Assembly: GCF_000379765.1 (NCBI RefSeq)
Contig: NZ_KB903476.1
Location: forward strand, 204 to 64,203
Direction: 5' to 3'
From: Flexithrix dorotheae DSM 6795
GTDB taxonomy: Bacteria > Bacteroidota > Bacteroidia > Cytophagales > Flammeovirgaceae
DNA length: 64,000 nt
Positions 35,284 to 45,312 of the stretch are shown here, piece after piece. A program made the position numbers and the translations under genes. The number at the start of each line of letters is the position of its first letter. Within the stretch, counting starts at the first letter, position 1. The notes under the pieces are model-generated. The model had not been told where the DNA came from. It searched no databases and was given only the letters and a program-made list of their open reading frames with translations.

Positions 35284-36933
35284 TTACTCCCCCTCCCGAA
35301 TAGCTTTAAATTCTGAGCCTTCTTTCCATTTTGGGTAAGAACCATCATTGGCGATTTTTAAGCCTACTTCAAATAACAATTGCGTATCCTCCATAATCCC
35401 GGAATTATCCCAGACATCCATGGTGAATTCATCCGAAGGCCGGTGATAATTTTTTGCCCGATGCTCCTGATATTGCGCTTCACCCCACTCCTTGCCCTTT
35501 TCAATATGGTCCAAACCTCCTTTGCCATAAAGTGCCGGAATACCAATTTTGGCAAAGTTAAAATGATCGGAACGGAAAAAATAACCTGCACCAGGATGCT
35601 CATCCGGAACAATGTAGCGGCCTTGTTTTTTAGCGAACTCCTCGGCAACATCCTCTAATTCTGACTGCCCATATCCGATGATGGTAAAATCTTTCATCCT
35701 GCCCAGATGATTCATCGCATCCATGTTGATATTCGCAACAGTCTGTTTAGGAGGAAAAATAGGATTTTCGGCATAATAAGCAGAACCCAACAGTCCTTGC
35801 TCTTCGGCTGTCAGGGCAATGAATACAATTGACCTGGAAGCAGGATTGGGTAAATCTTTAAACGCTTTGGCAATTCCCACTAATGCGCCAGTCCCACTAG
35901 CATTATCCACCGCACCATTCATAATAGAATCTCCATCAACTGGAGCACCAATTCCCAAATGATCCCAATGGGCACTGTAAATAATGTACTCATCTTTTTT
36001 ATCGGTTCCGGGAAGCATTCCGACCACATTATTGGAGGAATTTTTCTGAAGTTTATTTTTCATTTTAAAAGAAACACTCATGCCCATGGGAATCGGTTTA
36101 AAATCCTCCTTTTTAGCTTCAGCCATAAAACTTTCAATTCCGGCAGCCTTGGTCAGTTCCATAGCTTGTTCCAGGCCTATCCAACCCTGAAAGCCACACT
36201 TGTATGTACCTTCGGGAGCAATTAAATGCAACTGTGCCCCTGAAAACCCATTCCTGACTACTGCCCAGGGATAACTGGCTGGTCGGGTATCATGCACAAT
36301 CAAAACGCCTTCGGCTCCTTGCCTGGCAGCTTCTTCATATTTGTAAGTCCACCTGCCATAGTAAGTCATGGTATTTCCTTTAAAAAAAGTAGTATCTCCC
36401 ATGCCAAATCCGGGATCATTTACCAAAACAATTACGGTTTTCCCTTTCACATCCAGCCCTTCATAATCATTCCAGTTGTATTCCGGGGCTACAATGCCAA
36501 ATCCTGCAAAAACCAATTCAGAATTTTCAATGTTAATTTCCTCTACAGGCCTTTCTGTTCCGGCCACATATTCATCCAGATAAGTCAATTCAAAATTTCC
36601 ATTCTTCCCACTTATCTTCATTTTTTCATCAGGCATGGAAGTAATTTCCACCATTGGCACTTCCTGTAAATAACTATCCCCATTCCCCGGAGAAAGACCA
36701 ATTTCTTTAAATGTGGTTTCGAGGTAAGAAATTGCTTTTTTACCTCCGGGAGTAAAAGGCATTCTCCCTTCAAAACTATCATCTGACAGGGTTTTAATCG
36801 TATTGGCTACCAGAGCAGAATCAATCTGTGGATCAGCATCCTTTTCTTCTGGCTTATCCTGACAACCAAATTGGACTAAACCGATTAGCAAAAAACAGTG
36901 AAATAAAGCGGTGTATAGTTTGTTCAATTGCAT
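35284..36933 (-). CDS. M28 family metallopeptidase, lipoprotein
   Basis: A 549-residue aminopeptidase-type protein. The N-terminus (FHCFLLIGLVQFGC) is a lipoprotein signal with the lipid-bearing Cys near residue 24. A PA domain insert lies at residues about 130-250 (GKTVIVLVNDPGFG). The di-zinc peptidase core shows the ligands in order: HWDH, VDNASG, the Glu pair TAEEQG, NMDA and RSDHFNF. These enzymes remove N-terminal residues from peptides. It probably sits in the outer membrane or periplasm and feeds on peptides. Confidence 0.9.
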   Translation of the reverse strand: MQLNKLYTALFHCFLLIGLVQFGCQDKPEEKDADPQIDSALVANTIKTLSDDSFEGRMPFTPGGKKAISYLETTFKEIGLSPGNGDSYLQEVPMVEITSMPDEKMKISGKNGNFELTYLDEYVAGTERPVEEINIENSELVFAGFGIVAPEYNWNDYEGLDVKGKTVIVLVNDPGFGMGDTTFFKGNTMTYYGRWTYKYEEAARQGAEGVLIVHDTRPASYPWAVVRNGFSGAQLHLIAPEGTYKCGFQGWIGLEQAMELTKAAGIESFMAEAKKEDFKPIPMGMSVSFKMKNKLQKNSSNNVVGMLPGTDKKDEYIIYSAHWDHLGIGAPVDGDSIMNGAVDNASGTGALVGIAKAFKDLPNPASRSIVFIALTAEEQGLLGSAYYAENPIFPPKQTVANINMDAMNHLGRMKDFTIIGYGQSELEDVAEEFAKKQGRYIVPDEHPGAGYFFRSDHFNFAKIGIPALYGKGGLDHIEKGKEWGEAQYQEHRAKNYHRPSDEFTMDVWDNSGIMEDTQLLFEVGLKIANDGSYPKWKEGSEFKAIREGE

Positions 36934-37070
36934 GTTTTTTTTATTTGTGTTTAATTAGATATATGGGTAAGTCTTTTCAAAAATAAAAAGCACTGCTGTT
37001 TAAATATACCTAATTTCAGTTTTTTCTATAGTTTAGCCAATAAAGATTAAATAGTTTTTTGCACGGGAAA

Positions 37071-39332
37071 ATGAAAATGGAAAAAAGGATTCTGGAAGAA
37101 TTTTACGGACTTAATGAAATTAAAATAACCAAACTTGACGGTTATGATAATCAGAATTTTAAAGTCAATTCCGATAAAGGAAAGTTTATTTTTAAAACTT
37201 ATAAAACCCTGCCTGATTTACAGGAACTAATTGAAGGAGAAAATCAAACCCTGCTTCACCTCAATCAGGATAATGAAAACATTTTCCCCAAACCAATTCC
37301 CAATTTAGATGGAAGCTTTTTGAACTTTGAAAATGGTGTCATTTCCCGATTGCTAAGCTTTGTGGATGGCGCATTTTTGGGGGATGTAACACACACACCT
37401 GATTTATTCTTATCCTTCGGTGAGTTTTTGGCTAAAATGGATACTCAGCTTCTCAACTTCAGAAATTCTGCCATAAAAGCCCGGATATTAAATTGGGACC
37501 TTAAAAACCTCGATCTCAACCAAAAATACATTTCATGCATTTCCCAGCCTGAAAAAAGAAAACTGGTGTCCTATTTCTTTCTCCAGTTTCGGGAAAATGT
37601 ACAACCCCAATTAAATGATTTAAGAACAAGCATTATTCATTCCGATGCCAATGAATGGAATGTTTTGGTTAAAAATGGGGAAGTTTCCGGAATAATCGAT
37701 TTTGGTGATATGGCGTACAGCCCCCTGATAAATGAAGTTGCTATTGCCATTACTTATGGCATGATGGGCAAGGATAATCCTCTGGAATGGGCTAGTTATA
37801 TTCTCAAAGGATATCATAAACACCTGCCATTGCTCGCAGAAGAAATTGATTTATTATATTATCTGGTGGCTGCCAGATTATGTATCAGTGTTTGTAATTC
37901 GGCTTATTCCAGGCAACAGGACCCTGAAAATGAATACATTTCCATTTCCGAAAAACCAGCCTGGAATCTACTGGAAAAATGGATTGCCATCAACCCAACT
38001 TTTGCTGCTGAATCATTTCGGAATGCATTGAGATTTGATTCCATTATTCAGGAAGATTATCAAAAAGAAAAAGGAATAAGAGATACCCATTTAAGCAAAG
38101 CCCTTTCTCTGAGTTTTCCCCAACCCATCAAAATGACAGGCTCAGCCTTCCAATATATGTTCGATGCTGCGGGAAAAATCTATTTGGATGCTTATAATAA
38201 TATTCCTCATGTGGGGCATTGCCATCCCAAAGTGGTGGAGGCTGGTCAAAAGCAAATGGCAAAACTCAACACCAATACCCGCTACATTTATGATCAGCTC
38301 AATGATTATGCAGAAAAATTGCTGAGTAAATTTCCCGAGGGTTTAAATAAAGTGTTTTTTGTAAATTCTGGAAGTGCAGCAAGTGATTTGGCCATTCGGC
38401 TAGCCACCAATTTCACCGGGAAGGAGAAATTGATGGCCATGGAATATGGGTATCACGGTAACACCAGAATGGGCATTGAAATGAGTCATTATAAGTATGG
38501 AGGAAGCGGGGGCAGAGGACAGGCCGAACACATTTTGAAAGCACCACTTCCCGATACTTACAAAGGTCAGTTTAGAAATAATGATGGCTCGGCAGGCAAG
38601 GCCTATGCTCAACTCGCCATTGATTTGATGAAAAAGGACGACTCGAAAATAGCGGCTTTTATTGCCGAACCTGTTGTGGGTTGCGGTGGGCAGGTTCCTC
38701 TGGCAAAGGGTTATTTGAAGGATATATATCCTGCAATCAGGGAACAGGGTGGTGTTTGTATTTCCGATGAAGTGCAAGTGGGTTTTGGAAGGCTTGGAAA
38801 GTGCTTCTGGGGTTTTGAAATGCAGGAAGTTGTCCCAGACATTGTGGTATTGGGCAAACCGATGGGAAATGGACATCCTATGGGAGCTGTGGTTACCACC
38901 GATGTCATAGCCGATGCCTTCGCAAACGGGATGGAATTCTTTAGCTCTTTTGGAGGAAATCCTGTTTCCTGTGCAATTGGAACTGCAGTTTTAGAAGTAA
39001 TAGAAGAGGAAAGATTACAGGAAAATGCCACTCAAACAGGGGATTATTTAAAGAATTTATTAGTAAATTTAAAGGAAATACATCCTGAAATTGGCGATGT
39101 GAGAGGATCAGGCTTGTTTTTTGGGGTAGAATTAATCCAAAACCAAAACCCTAACCAACCAGCAACTGCATTGGCAAAAAAAATTCAAAACGGATTAAAA
39201 GAAATGGGTATTTTAATTGGCACAGATGGCCCTGACCATAATGTTTTGAAAATAAAACCACCAATGTGTTTTACCAGAAAAAATGTGGATCAGCTTGTTG
39301 GAGGGCTAAATTCCCAACTTCAGGCAAAGTAG
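37071..39332 (+). CDS. Phosphotransferase/class III aminotransferase fusion (hydroxylysine- or ethanolamine-type)
   Basis: Two enzymes in one chain. Residues about 1-330 form an APH/choline-kinase-like domain with the catalytic loop [12 protein letters not shown] and the metal-binding IDFGD. Residues about 340-750 form a PLP-dependent class III aminotransferase-fold domain with [27 protein letters not shown] and the PLP lysine in [11 protein letters not shown]. The GKPMGNGHP signature is shared with the phospho-lyases AGXT2L1 and AGXT2L2. In animals, hydroxylysine kinase and the phosphohydroxylysine phospho-lyase act one after the other, and bacterial fusions of the two are known. The likely role is phosphorylation of an amino alcohol followed by phospho-lyase breakdown; the substrate is not decided. 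Start ATG 37071; the frame also allows TTG 37059. Confidence 0.8.
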   Translation: MKMEKRILEEFYGLNEIKITKLDGYDNQNFKVNSDKGKFIFKTYKTLPDLQELIEGENQTLLHLNQDNENIFPKPIPNLDGSFLNFENGVISRLLSFVDGAFLGDVTHTPDLFLSFGEFLAKMDTQLLNFRNSAIKARILNWDLKNLDLNQKYISCISQPEKRKLVSYFFLQFRENVQPQLNDLRTSIIHSDANEWNVLVKNGEVSGIIDFGDMAYSPLINEVAIAITYGMMGKDNPLEWASYILKGYHKHLPLLAEEIDLLYYLVAARLCISVCNSAYSRQQDPENEYISISEKPAWNLLEKWIAINPTFAAESFRNALRFDSIIQEDYQKEKGIRDTHLSKALSLSFPQPIKMTGSAFQYMFDAAGKIYLDAYNNIPHVGHCHPKVVEAGQKQMAKLNTNTRYIYDQLNDYAEKLLSKFPEGLNKVFFVNSGSAASDLAIRLATNFTGKEKLMAMEYGYHGNTRMGIEMSHYKYGGSGGRGQAEHILKAPLPDTYKGQFRNNDGSAGKAYAQLAIDLMKKDDSKIAAFIAEPVVGCGGQVPLAKGYLKDIYPAIREQGGVCISDEVQVGFGRLGKCFWGFEMQEVVPDIVVLGKPMGNGHPMGAVVTTDVIADAFANGMEFFSSFGGNPVSCAIGTAVLEVIEEERLQENATQTGDYLKNLLVNLKEIHPEIGDVRGSGLFFGVELIQNQNPNQPATALAKKIQNGLKEMGILIGTDGPDHNVLKIKPPMCFTRKNVDQLVGGLNSQLQAK

Positions 39333-39411
39333 AAAACCGCTTATCATTTAGGTGTTTTATCCTAAAAAAAGGCAATATATTTTTAGAAAGCTTTAATAAA
39401 ATTGAAAGATT

Positions 39412-39861
39412 ATGTTATTGAAATTCAGACTGGCCAAGACAGACGATATTGAGGTGATTTTGCAAATGATGAAAACGTTTTATGAAATCGACCATTACCC
39501 TTTCGATTACCAACAGTCTTTAGAAAACCTCAATCAGTTTATAGGGAATGAAAATATTGGCCGGCTCTGGTTGCTAGAAGAAAATCATAAAATAATTGGC
39601 TATTTAGTTTTCTCCTTTAGTTTCAGTTTTGAGTTTGGAGGAAGAGATGCCTTCATTGACGAGTTCTTCATTATAGAGTCTTGCAGGGGACGAGGACTGG
39701 GACGAAAAATGCTGGATTTTTCCCTAAAACAAGCCAAGGATTTAGGCATAAAAGCCGTTCATCTGGAAGTAGAAAAACACAACATCAGAGGCAACCGATT
39801 ATACAGAAATTATGATTTTCAGGAACACGATCGCTACATGATGACTAAGCGAATTTATTAG
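39412..39861 (+). CDS. GNAT N-acetyltransferase
   Basis: A 149-residue GNAT protein with the motifs IIGYLVFSFSFSFEFGG, DEFFIIESCRGRGLGRKML (acetyl-CoA loop RGRGLG) and HLEVEKHNIRGNRLYRNYDF. The substrate is unknown. It lies 79 bases after the kinase/aminotransferase gene and could be co-transcribed with it. Confidence 0.85.
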   Translation: MLLKFRLAKTDDIEVILQMMKTFYEIDHYPFDYQQSLENLNQFIGNENIGRLWLLEENHKIIGYLVFSFSFSFEFGGRDAFIDEFFIIESCRGRGLGRKMLDFSLKQAKDLGIKAVHLEVEKHNIRGNRLYRNYDFQEHDRYMMTKRIY

Positions 39862-39875
39862 GTTAACTTTTTTGT

Positions 39876-39898
39876 GGTTCAAGTATCATACTTGGACC
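39876..39898. other. Hairpin after the GNAT gene
   Basis: GGTTCAAGTAT and ATACTTGGACC pair over 10 positions (one G-T) around a tiny loop. No T run follows on either strand, so it may be a processing or weak termination site. Confidence 0.45.
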
Positions 39899-39993
39899 TA
39901 AAATCCTCCTTGTTTGGTAGAGTAGAGCCTGATAGCCCTCTAATTTCATCTCGAAGATAATGAAACTTTCAGACTATCAGTACCCCCTTCATC

Positions 39994-40026
39994 AAACCGT
40001 ACGTGAAGTTTTCCCTCATACGGCTT
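39994..40026 (-). ncRNA. Group II intron domain V
   Basis: The 33-base catalytic hairpin of the intron RNA, with the conserved AGC triad at its base and a GAAA tetraloop. It begins 15 bases after the stop codon of the reverse transcriptase gene. Confidence 0.85.
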
Positions 40027-40040
40027 ACCGATAGAGTTCT

Positions 40041-41501
40041 TCATTGAGCTTTCGCAAGAGTTTTCAAGCGCGCATACTTTCCCAAGTCCAACAAGTTTTT
40101 GTATTTCACCAAGTTCTTGTAGGGTTGCTGGCGGAGCAACTTGTGTGCTTTTCTTCCTTTGCCTTTCAACCATTTGAATAGTTTATAATCCAGATGGGGA
40201 ATGATCTGCTTTATGGTTTCCCAAATATGAGTTACCTTGCTTATGGAAAAATAATTCAGCCAGCCTATCAATAATTCGTTTAGTTTGTAAACCAGTGGCT
40301 CTATTTTCCAATGCCTCCGTTTACTCAACAGTTCTCGGATTTTGGAGTATAATTTAGACCTTGATTTTCTACTGGGACGAATGTTCGTGTAACGTTTCTT
40401 ATTCCAATCAAACTTGGACTGTATAGTACGAATTTCAAATCCCAGAAAACACAAACTACTTTTACTGATATGGAGAATCGTGGTCTTTTCCCGATTCAGT
40501 TTCAATCCCATGCGGTACATAATTAGCCCAATATACTTACGTATCTCCAGGCTGTATCGCTGTTTGCCCATCAAAACAAAATCATCGGCATATCTGACTA
40601 TGCGGATGCCTGCCTTGGCAAACTTACCTTTCGGATTATTGACTATCCGGTCGAATGCATGGAGGTAAATATTTGATAGTAAGGGGGATATTACCCCACC
40701 TTGAGGTGTTCCTGCCTCTGATTTTAATAGCTCCCCATTTGGGAGGTGTTTTGGAGCAGTTAACCATTGTGCTATCAAATCCAGAATTTCTTTATCACTG
40801 ATACGTTCCTTGAGCAATTTAAACAACTTATCATGAGGTATGGTATCAAAATACTTCGACAGATCCGCATCATAGATGAATTGGTAACCTTCATATAGGT
40901 TCTGTTTTATTTGCTTAATGGCATCCTTTGCCCCTCGCTTGGGTCTGAATCCATAAGAAGTATTGATGAAATCGGCTTCCCATAATGGCTCTATGAGCAT
41001 TTTCACTGCCATCTGGACTATTCTGTCTCTGATGGTAGGTATACCCAAGTTCCGATATTCTCCTTTCTTTTCTTTTGGAATCTTCACTTGACGAACAGCT
41101 GCACTATGATAAGTATTAGTGCGGAGTTCAGTTTGCAATTCGGTAAGGAAAGGTTGTATTCCTTGTTCCTCTATTTCCGAAAAACTCATATCATCTACAC
41201 CTCTACCCTTGGAGTAATTCTGTTTTACTCTCCGGTAGGCTTCCAGCAGTACATAATCCAGACAGCATTTATCTTTCAAACTATATGCTTTGAAGCCTTT
41301 ATCCTGCTTGGCTCTAATGTATAGCTTCCTTTGAAAAATACGAACCCGCTCATCACTCTGTGATGGACTTACTAATAGATTTTCATCAATATAGGTCGTT
41401 CTATCTTTCATATAAGCTTCTCTAAAGTAAAGCCCCTTCCCTATGTAAAGTTTTGTTGTCTTTACAATCTGTGGTACTATGGGCTTCTCCGACTTCTGCA
41501 A
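40041..41501 (-). CDS. Group II intron reverse transcriptase/maturase
   Basis: A 486-residue LtrA-type protein that splices its own intron and copies it into new sites. The reverse transcriptase blocks are intact: IPTIRDRIVQMAVKMLIEP, SYGFRPKRGAKDAI, IYDADLSKYFDTIPH, GTPQGGVISPLLSNIYLHAFD and the catalytic RYADDF. The maturase domain X follows (INYF-like GWLNYFSIS). The C-terminus ends without an HNH endonuclease domain, so mobility would rely on retrohoming at replication forks or nicks. There is no frameshift, and the gene seems functional. Confidence 0.95.
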   Translation of the reverse strand: MQKSEKPIVPQIVKTTKLYIGKGLYFREAYMKDRTTYIDENLLVSPSQSDERVRIFQRKLYIRAKQDKGFKAYSLKDKCCLDYVLLEAYRRVKQNYSKGRGVDDMSFSEIEEQGIQPFLTELQTELRTNTYHSAAVRQVKIPKEKKGEYRNLGIPTIRDRIVQMAVKMLIEPLWEADFINTSYGFRPKRGAKDAIKQIKQNLYEGYQFIYDADLSKYFDTIPHDKLFKLLKERISDKEILDLIAQWLTAPKHLPNGELLKSEAGTPQGGVISPLLSNIYLHAFDRIVNNPKGKFAKAGIRIVRYADDFVLMGKQRYSLEIRKYIGLIMYRMGLKLNREKTTILHISKSSLCFLGFEIRTIQSKFDWNKKRYTNIRPSRKSRSKLYSKIRELLSKRRHWKIEPLVYKLNELLIGWLNYFSISKVTHIWETIKQIIPHLDYKLFKWLKGKGRKAHKLLRQQPYKNLVKYKNLLDLGKYARLKTLAKAQ

Positions 41502-41943
41502 GTTCCCTCATCCATTTCGTTATACTTATAGGAATGGTTTTCGGTAGCCAACCTCCAAACTTACAGAGCTCCCACGTTTAATACTTTTCCATCTATAATC
41601 GCGCTATCCCTATGACTCCGGCAGTTTACTGAGATTCTTACGACTGTTAATCCTCTCAGTATAACAGGGTTCAGCACCGTTGAAAACCTCCCCAAATCTG
41701 CGGTTACACATCTCGAAGCTACTATGGGTTCACACTTTCGCATTACAGCTCGATTATTTGAAACAACAAAGCTTCAGCATTACCCTCACGGATACAACTG
41801 TCTGTTTTTCTTCAAGGTGAACAGTCAATTACCTTGATGGGATTTTCACCCACTGGAAAAGCACCACTTCGTGGCGCACCAACGAGGAGGAACAAGAAAA
41901 GTGTTTGTAACGCTTTGAATATCAACAAGAACAAGCCTGGGTT

Positions 41944-43431
41944 TTACTCGTTCAAAATTTGTACTAAATCTTCTTCCACTTTTTTCTCCTTTTTTCTTTT
42001 TTCTAAAATAGTTGGAGGAGCAACCCTTTCTTCACAATTGGTGATAGGACATCTTTCACAGGTCTCACTTACTATTTTGGTGTTCACATTTTCCGCATCC
42101 CAAAAATTTACTTTGTTTTTAAAATTGCTGTCCATTTGGAAACCAATAGTTAAACTGGTGGTAAAATTTGGATCGGGATATTGAGGCCTTGCTATGGTGA
42201 TACAAAAATATTTGTTCACAGAATTGATGTAATCGGAAATCTGGGCATCACAGATAGGCTGATTATATGCGTTCTGAGCCATTTGCTTTTCCAAATCATT
42301 CAAAATGGTTACCGATAACCACCTTCTGCAATAATGTTCACTGGCAATAGTGCCATGGGGATTGTGCAAACCCGACAAATGTAATTCCTTGGACAGGTTA
42401 TATTCCCCCGAACCAGGAACATGGGTAAATTTGATAAAGAACAATTTATTCAGATCAAAATATCTGGGCAGTATACTGGTAAGCCGGTGAAAAAACGTTT
42501 CCGGAGAACTATTATGTTTGTACATAATATTTAAAAAATGGTCAGCATCCCAGTTTTCCAACCCAAAAAACACCTCTATATCGGTAATTAAATCGTTTTC
42601 GGGAAGTAATAAAGCTCCGGCAAAATAAGTGGCTTTGAAGTTATTCAGGATTTCATCAAATGAGTTCACTGAAGGGGAAGTATATATTGCTGACCGGGGA
42701 TTCAGATTCATTAAATGATAGCCTACTTCCCTGCTTAAAATAAAAGTTTTTTGCTGGTCTGTCAATCTGCCATTTAGTAACAGCTGATTCTTTTCTCCAC
42801 CAGTCTTTAAAACCGATCGGAAATTTTTGAGGGAAGGATAACTTGCCAATGTTGTCTGGTCAATTTCCAGACAGCCTTCCTGCTCGATATAATCCCAAAT
42901 AGCCGAAAGTATATCCTTTTGGTTATTCAGATAACGTTCTCTAAATCTTTCCGCCTCAGATTCTATTTCAGGGAAATAATTTTCGTGCATTTCCTGATAA
43001 GTCCTCAAAACGGAGCTGTAAAAGTTTTCAACGGTAAGGTTATAATTCCTGGAAATCTCAATTAAGGTACTGATGAAAGCATTTAGCTTGGCAGGAGCTC
43101 CTGAAATCAATTCCAATAAATTACTGGGATGTAATCCGAAGACATCCAGAGGCAATTCATTCAGAATATTTGATTTTAAAATTTCGGCAAGTGGACCTAG
43201 TTTTTTGCTCAATTTCAGGGATACCAGCCAGTCGTAGGAAACACCTAACGCTTCTGCTAGTTGGGAAATTTTGTCAGTTTTTGGATATTTCTTTCCCTTT
43301 TCTATTTCATTTAAATAGGAAATGGAAATTTTAGTTTTTTCGGAAAGATTGGATAATGACAAGCCTTTTTCCTGCCTCAATAGCTTTATCTTTAATCCTA
43401 ATATAAGTTTAATGTTGTCTTCTGTAATCAC
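41944..43431 (-). CDS. XRE-family regulator, RamB/short-chain acyl regulator type, likely glyoxylate-shunt regulator
   Basis: A 495-residue regulator. Residues about 8-65 are an XRE helix-turn-helix (GLSLSNLSEKTKISISYLNE). A long middle domain carries an IrrE/DUF955-like stretch (QQKTFILSREVGYHL). The C-terminal domain matches the DUF2083 branch and ends in a cysteine cluster (SETCERCPITNCEERVAPP) that could bind a metal or FeS cluster. Relatives such as RamB of Corynebacterium control the isocitrate lyase and malate synthase genes in response to acetate. This gene is divergent from malate synthase, with a shared 273-base control region holding palindromic GCGAAA/TTTCGC sites. A group II intron sits 64 bases past its stop codon, outside the coding sequence. 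Confidence 0.8.
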   Translation of the reverse strand: MITEDNIKLILGLKIKLLRQEKGLSLSNLSEKTKISISYLNEIEKGKKYPKTDKISQLAEALGVSYDWLVSLKLSKKLGPLAEILKSNILNELPLDVFGLHPSNLLELISGAPAKLNAFISTLIEISRNYNLTVENFYSSVLRTYQEMHENYFPEIESEAERFRERYLNNQKDILSAIWDYIEQEGCLEIDQTTLASYPSLKNFRSVLKTGGEKNQLLLNGRLTDQQKTFILSREVGYHLMNLNPRSAIYTSPSVNSFDEILNNFKATYFAGALLLPENDLITDIEVFFGLENWDADHFLNIMYKHNSSPETFFHRLTSILPRYFDLNKLFFIKFTHVPGSGEYNLSKELHLSGLHNPHGTIASEHYCRRWLSVTILNDLEKQMAQNAYNQPICDAQISDYINSVNKYFCITIARPQYPDPNFTTSLTIGFQMDSNFKNKVNFWDAENVNTKIVSETCERCPITNCEERVAPPTILEKRKKEKKVEEDLVQILNE

Positions 43432-43625
43432 TCCTGTTGTTATGTTTATATCAGCTTTGAGGTATCTCTAAGGGTAATTTCTTTCAATTTCCCTCCCATA
43501 TTATTTTGATTTCAAATGCGCACTCTATTCTTTTTCTGAAACACAATTTTGCATTTCAAATCTTAAAAAAATACAATAATTGGAAGAAAAGCAAATTTCT
43601 AAACAATTGCGAATATTTAATTTTT

Positions 43626-43660
43626 AGCGAAATTTCGCTTGTTTATTAAATTTCGCAAAC
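43626..43660. promoter_or_regulatory. Candidate operator sites of the glyoxylate regulator
   Basis: AGCGAAATTTCGCT (43626-43639) is a perfect 14-base palindrome. AAATTTCGCAAAC (43648-43660) is a second, related site, whose reverse strand contains GTTTGCGAAA. The same 10 bases occur upstream of isocitrate lyase (45446-45455). The two sites overlap the -33 box and spacer of the malate synthase promoter, so binding there would block transcription. RamB-type sites in Corynebacterium have a TTTGC core. Confidence 0.6.
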
Positions 43661-43669
43661 ATATATTTG
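43639..43669 (+). promoter_or_regulatory. Promoter of malate synthase
   Basis: TTG (43639-43641), a 20-base spacer and TATATTTG (43662-43669) fit the Bacteroidota consensus. Transcription should begin near 43676, 29 bases before the start codon of aceB. Confidence 0.65.
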
Positions 43670-43704
43670 TTAAAACGTTTTAAATAACCCAAAGCAAAGA
43701 TAAA

Positions 43705-45312
43705 ATGCACACAACTGAAACTACCTTGAAACCGGAAATTGAGCTAACCAAGCAGCTGAATTCCAACTATGAAAAAATTCTCACCCCAGATGCACTCCAA
43801 TTTTTAGCCGCATTACACAAAAAATTCAATTCCAGAAGAAAAGCCCTTTTGGCAAAAAGAATTGAAAGACAACAAGAAATTGATGCCGGAAAATTTCCTA
43901 AATTTTTAAATGAAACTGCTAAAATCAGATTGGGAAATTGGAAAGTTGCTCCGTTGCCCAAAGATCTACTTGATCGCAGAGTAGAAATTACCGGTCCGGT
44001 GGAAAGGAAGATGATCATCAACGCCCTGAATAGTGGAGCGAATGTTTTTATGGCTGACTTTGAAGATTCTACTTCTCCCACCTGGGAAAACATCATGGAC
44101 GGACAAATTAATCTGATGGATGCCGTAAGGCGAACAATAACCTTCCAAAACTCCGGAAATGGCAAGCAGTATAAGCTCAATAAGCAAACTGCTACGCTAA
44201 TGGTAAGACCAAGAGGCTGGCATTTAGAAGATAAAAATTTACTGATCGGGGGAGAACCCATTTCAGGAGCTTTGATGGATTTTGGATTATATTTTTTCCA
44301 CAATGCCATTCACCTAATTGCCAAAGGTTCAGGTCCATATTTTTACCTGCCAAAACTGGAGTCCCATCTGGAAGCCAGACTCTGGAATGATGTCTTTAAT
44401 TTTGCCCAGACCCATTTGGGTATCCTGAAAGGCACTATTAAGGCCACGGTTTTAATTGAAACTATTCTTGCGGCCTTTGAAATGGATGAGATTTTGTTTG
44501 AGCTTAAGGAACATTCCTGTGGTCTCAATTGTGGCCGATGGGATTATATCTTCTCATTTATCAAAAAATTCAGGAATCATCCTGGTTTTATTTTACCCAA
44601 TAGAGATCAGGTAGGCATGACAGTTCCTTTTATGAAAGCCTATACCGAATTGGTAATTAAAACCTGTCATAGACGAAATGTACATGCCATGGGAGGAATG
44701 GCAGCACAAATTCCGATAAAAAATGACGAACAGGCCAACTTTCTGGCATTGCAAAAAGTAGCCACTGATAAAGAAAGAGAAGCCAGAGCAGGTCATGATG
44801 GCACCTGGGTAGCTCATCCTGGTTTGGTGAAAATTGCCAAAGAACAATTTGACCGGTATATGCCTAACCCCAATCAGATAGAGAAAAAGCGTTATGACGT
44901 AAAAGTGGAAGAAGGGGATTTAATGGCTGTTCCTGAAGGCACAATTACCTCCAAAGGCATTAAAACCAATATCGATATTGCCATTCGCTATATCCATGCT
45001 TGGATAAGTGGCAATGGTTGCGTTCCGATTTACCATCTAATGGAAGATGCCGCCACTGCAGAAATTTCCCGGGCCCAGCTGTGGCAATGGATTCATAACA
45101 AAGCGGTGATGGATGATGGAAAACCAGTTACTTTGGCTCTATATTACAGATTGCTTCACGAAGTGATGGATAATATAAAAAGAGAAGTTGGCGATTTACA
45201 CCACTCGAAAAACCGCAACTACCAAAAAGCGGTTATTATTCTCAATAAATTAGTGGAGAATAAAGAGTTTGAGGAGTTTTTAACGATACCGGGATATCAA
45301 TATCTATCCTAA
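43705..45312 (+). CDS. aceB: Malate synthase
   Basis: A 535-residue malate synthase A. It joins glyoxylate and acetyl-CoA to malate, the second step of the glyoxylate shunt. Typical segments are present: [31 protein letters not shown] and the signature [17 protein letters not shown]-like stretch ([20 protein letters not shown]), then [12 protein letters not shown]. Length is normal. It starts 273 bases from the divergent regulator, behind a promoter with operator-like repeats, and precedes isocitrate lyase by 343 bases. Confidence 0.95.
   Translation: MHTTETTLKPEIELTKQLNSNYEKILTPDALQFLAALHKKFNSRRKALLAKRIERQQEIDAGKFPKFLNETAKIRLGNWKVAPLPKDLLDRRVEITGPVERKMIINALNSGANVFMADFEDSTSPTWENIMDGQINLMDAVRRTITFQNSGNGKQYKLNKQTATLMVRPRGWHLEDKNLLIGGEPISGALMDFGLYFFHNAIHLIAKGSGPYFYLPKLESHLEARLWNDVFNFAQTHLGILKGTIKATVLIETILAAFEMDEILFELKEHSCGLNCGRWDYIFSFIKKFRNHPGFILPNRDQVGMTVPFMKAYTELVIKTCHRRNVHAMGGMAAQIPIKNDEQANFLALQKVATDKEREARAGHDGTWVAHPGLVKIAKEQFDRYMPNPNQIEKKRYDVKVEEGDLMAVPEGTITSKGIKTNIDIAIRYIHAWISGNGCVPIYHLMEDAATAEISRAQLWQWIHNKAVMDDGKPVTLALYYRLLHEVMDNIKREVGDLHHSKNRNYQKAVIILNKLVENKEFEEFLTIPGYQYLS

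Larger units (their letters stand above)
39917..41879 (-). mobile_element. Group II intron with reverse transcriptase gene
   Basis: On the minus strand the intron begins GTGCGCC at 41879 and ends near GGCTCTACTCTAC at 39917 (the last base is uncertain by two). Domain V is clear at 40026-39994: AGCCGTATGAGGGAAA then ACTTCACGTACGGTT, with the AGC triad and GAAA loop. A domain VI hairpin follows, with CTGATAG/CTATCAG as its outer stem. The intron RNA encodes the reverse transcriptase/maturase. It has copied itself into the sequence just downstream of the glyoxylate regulator gene. Confidence 0.9.

Noticed and set aside
40041-41879. Retron or diversity-generating reverse transcriptase
   Set aside because: The RNA ends, domain V and maturase domain show it is a group II intron; there is no variable/template repeat pair.
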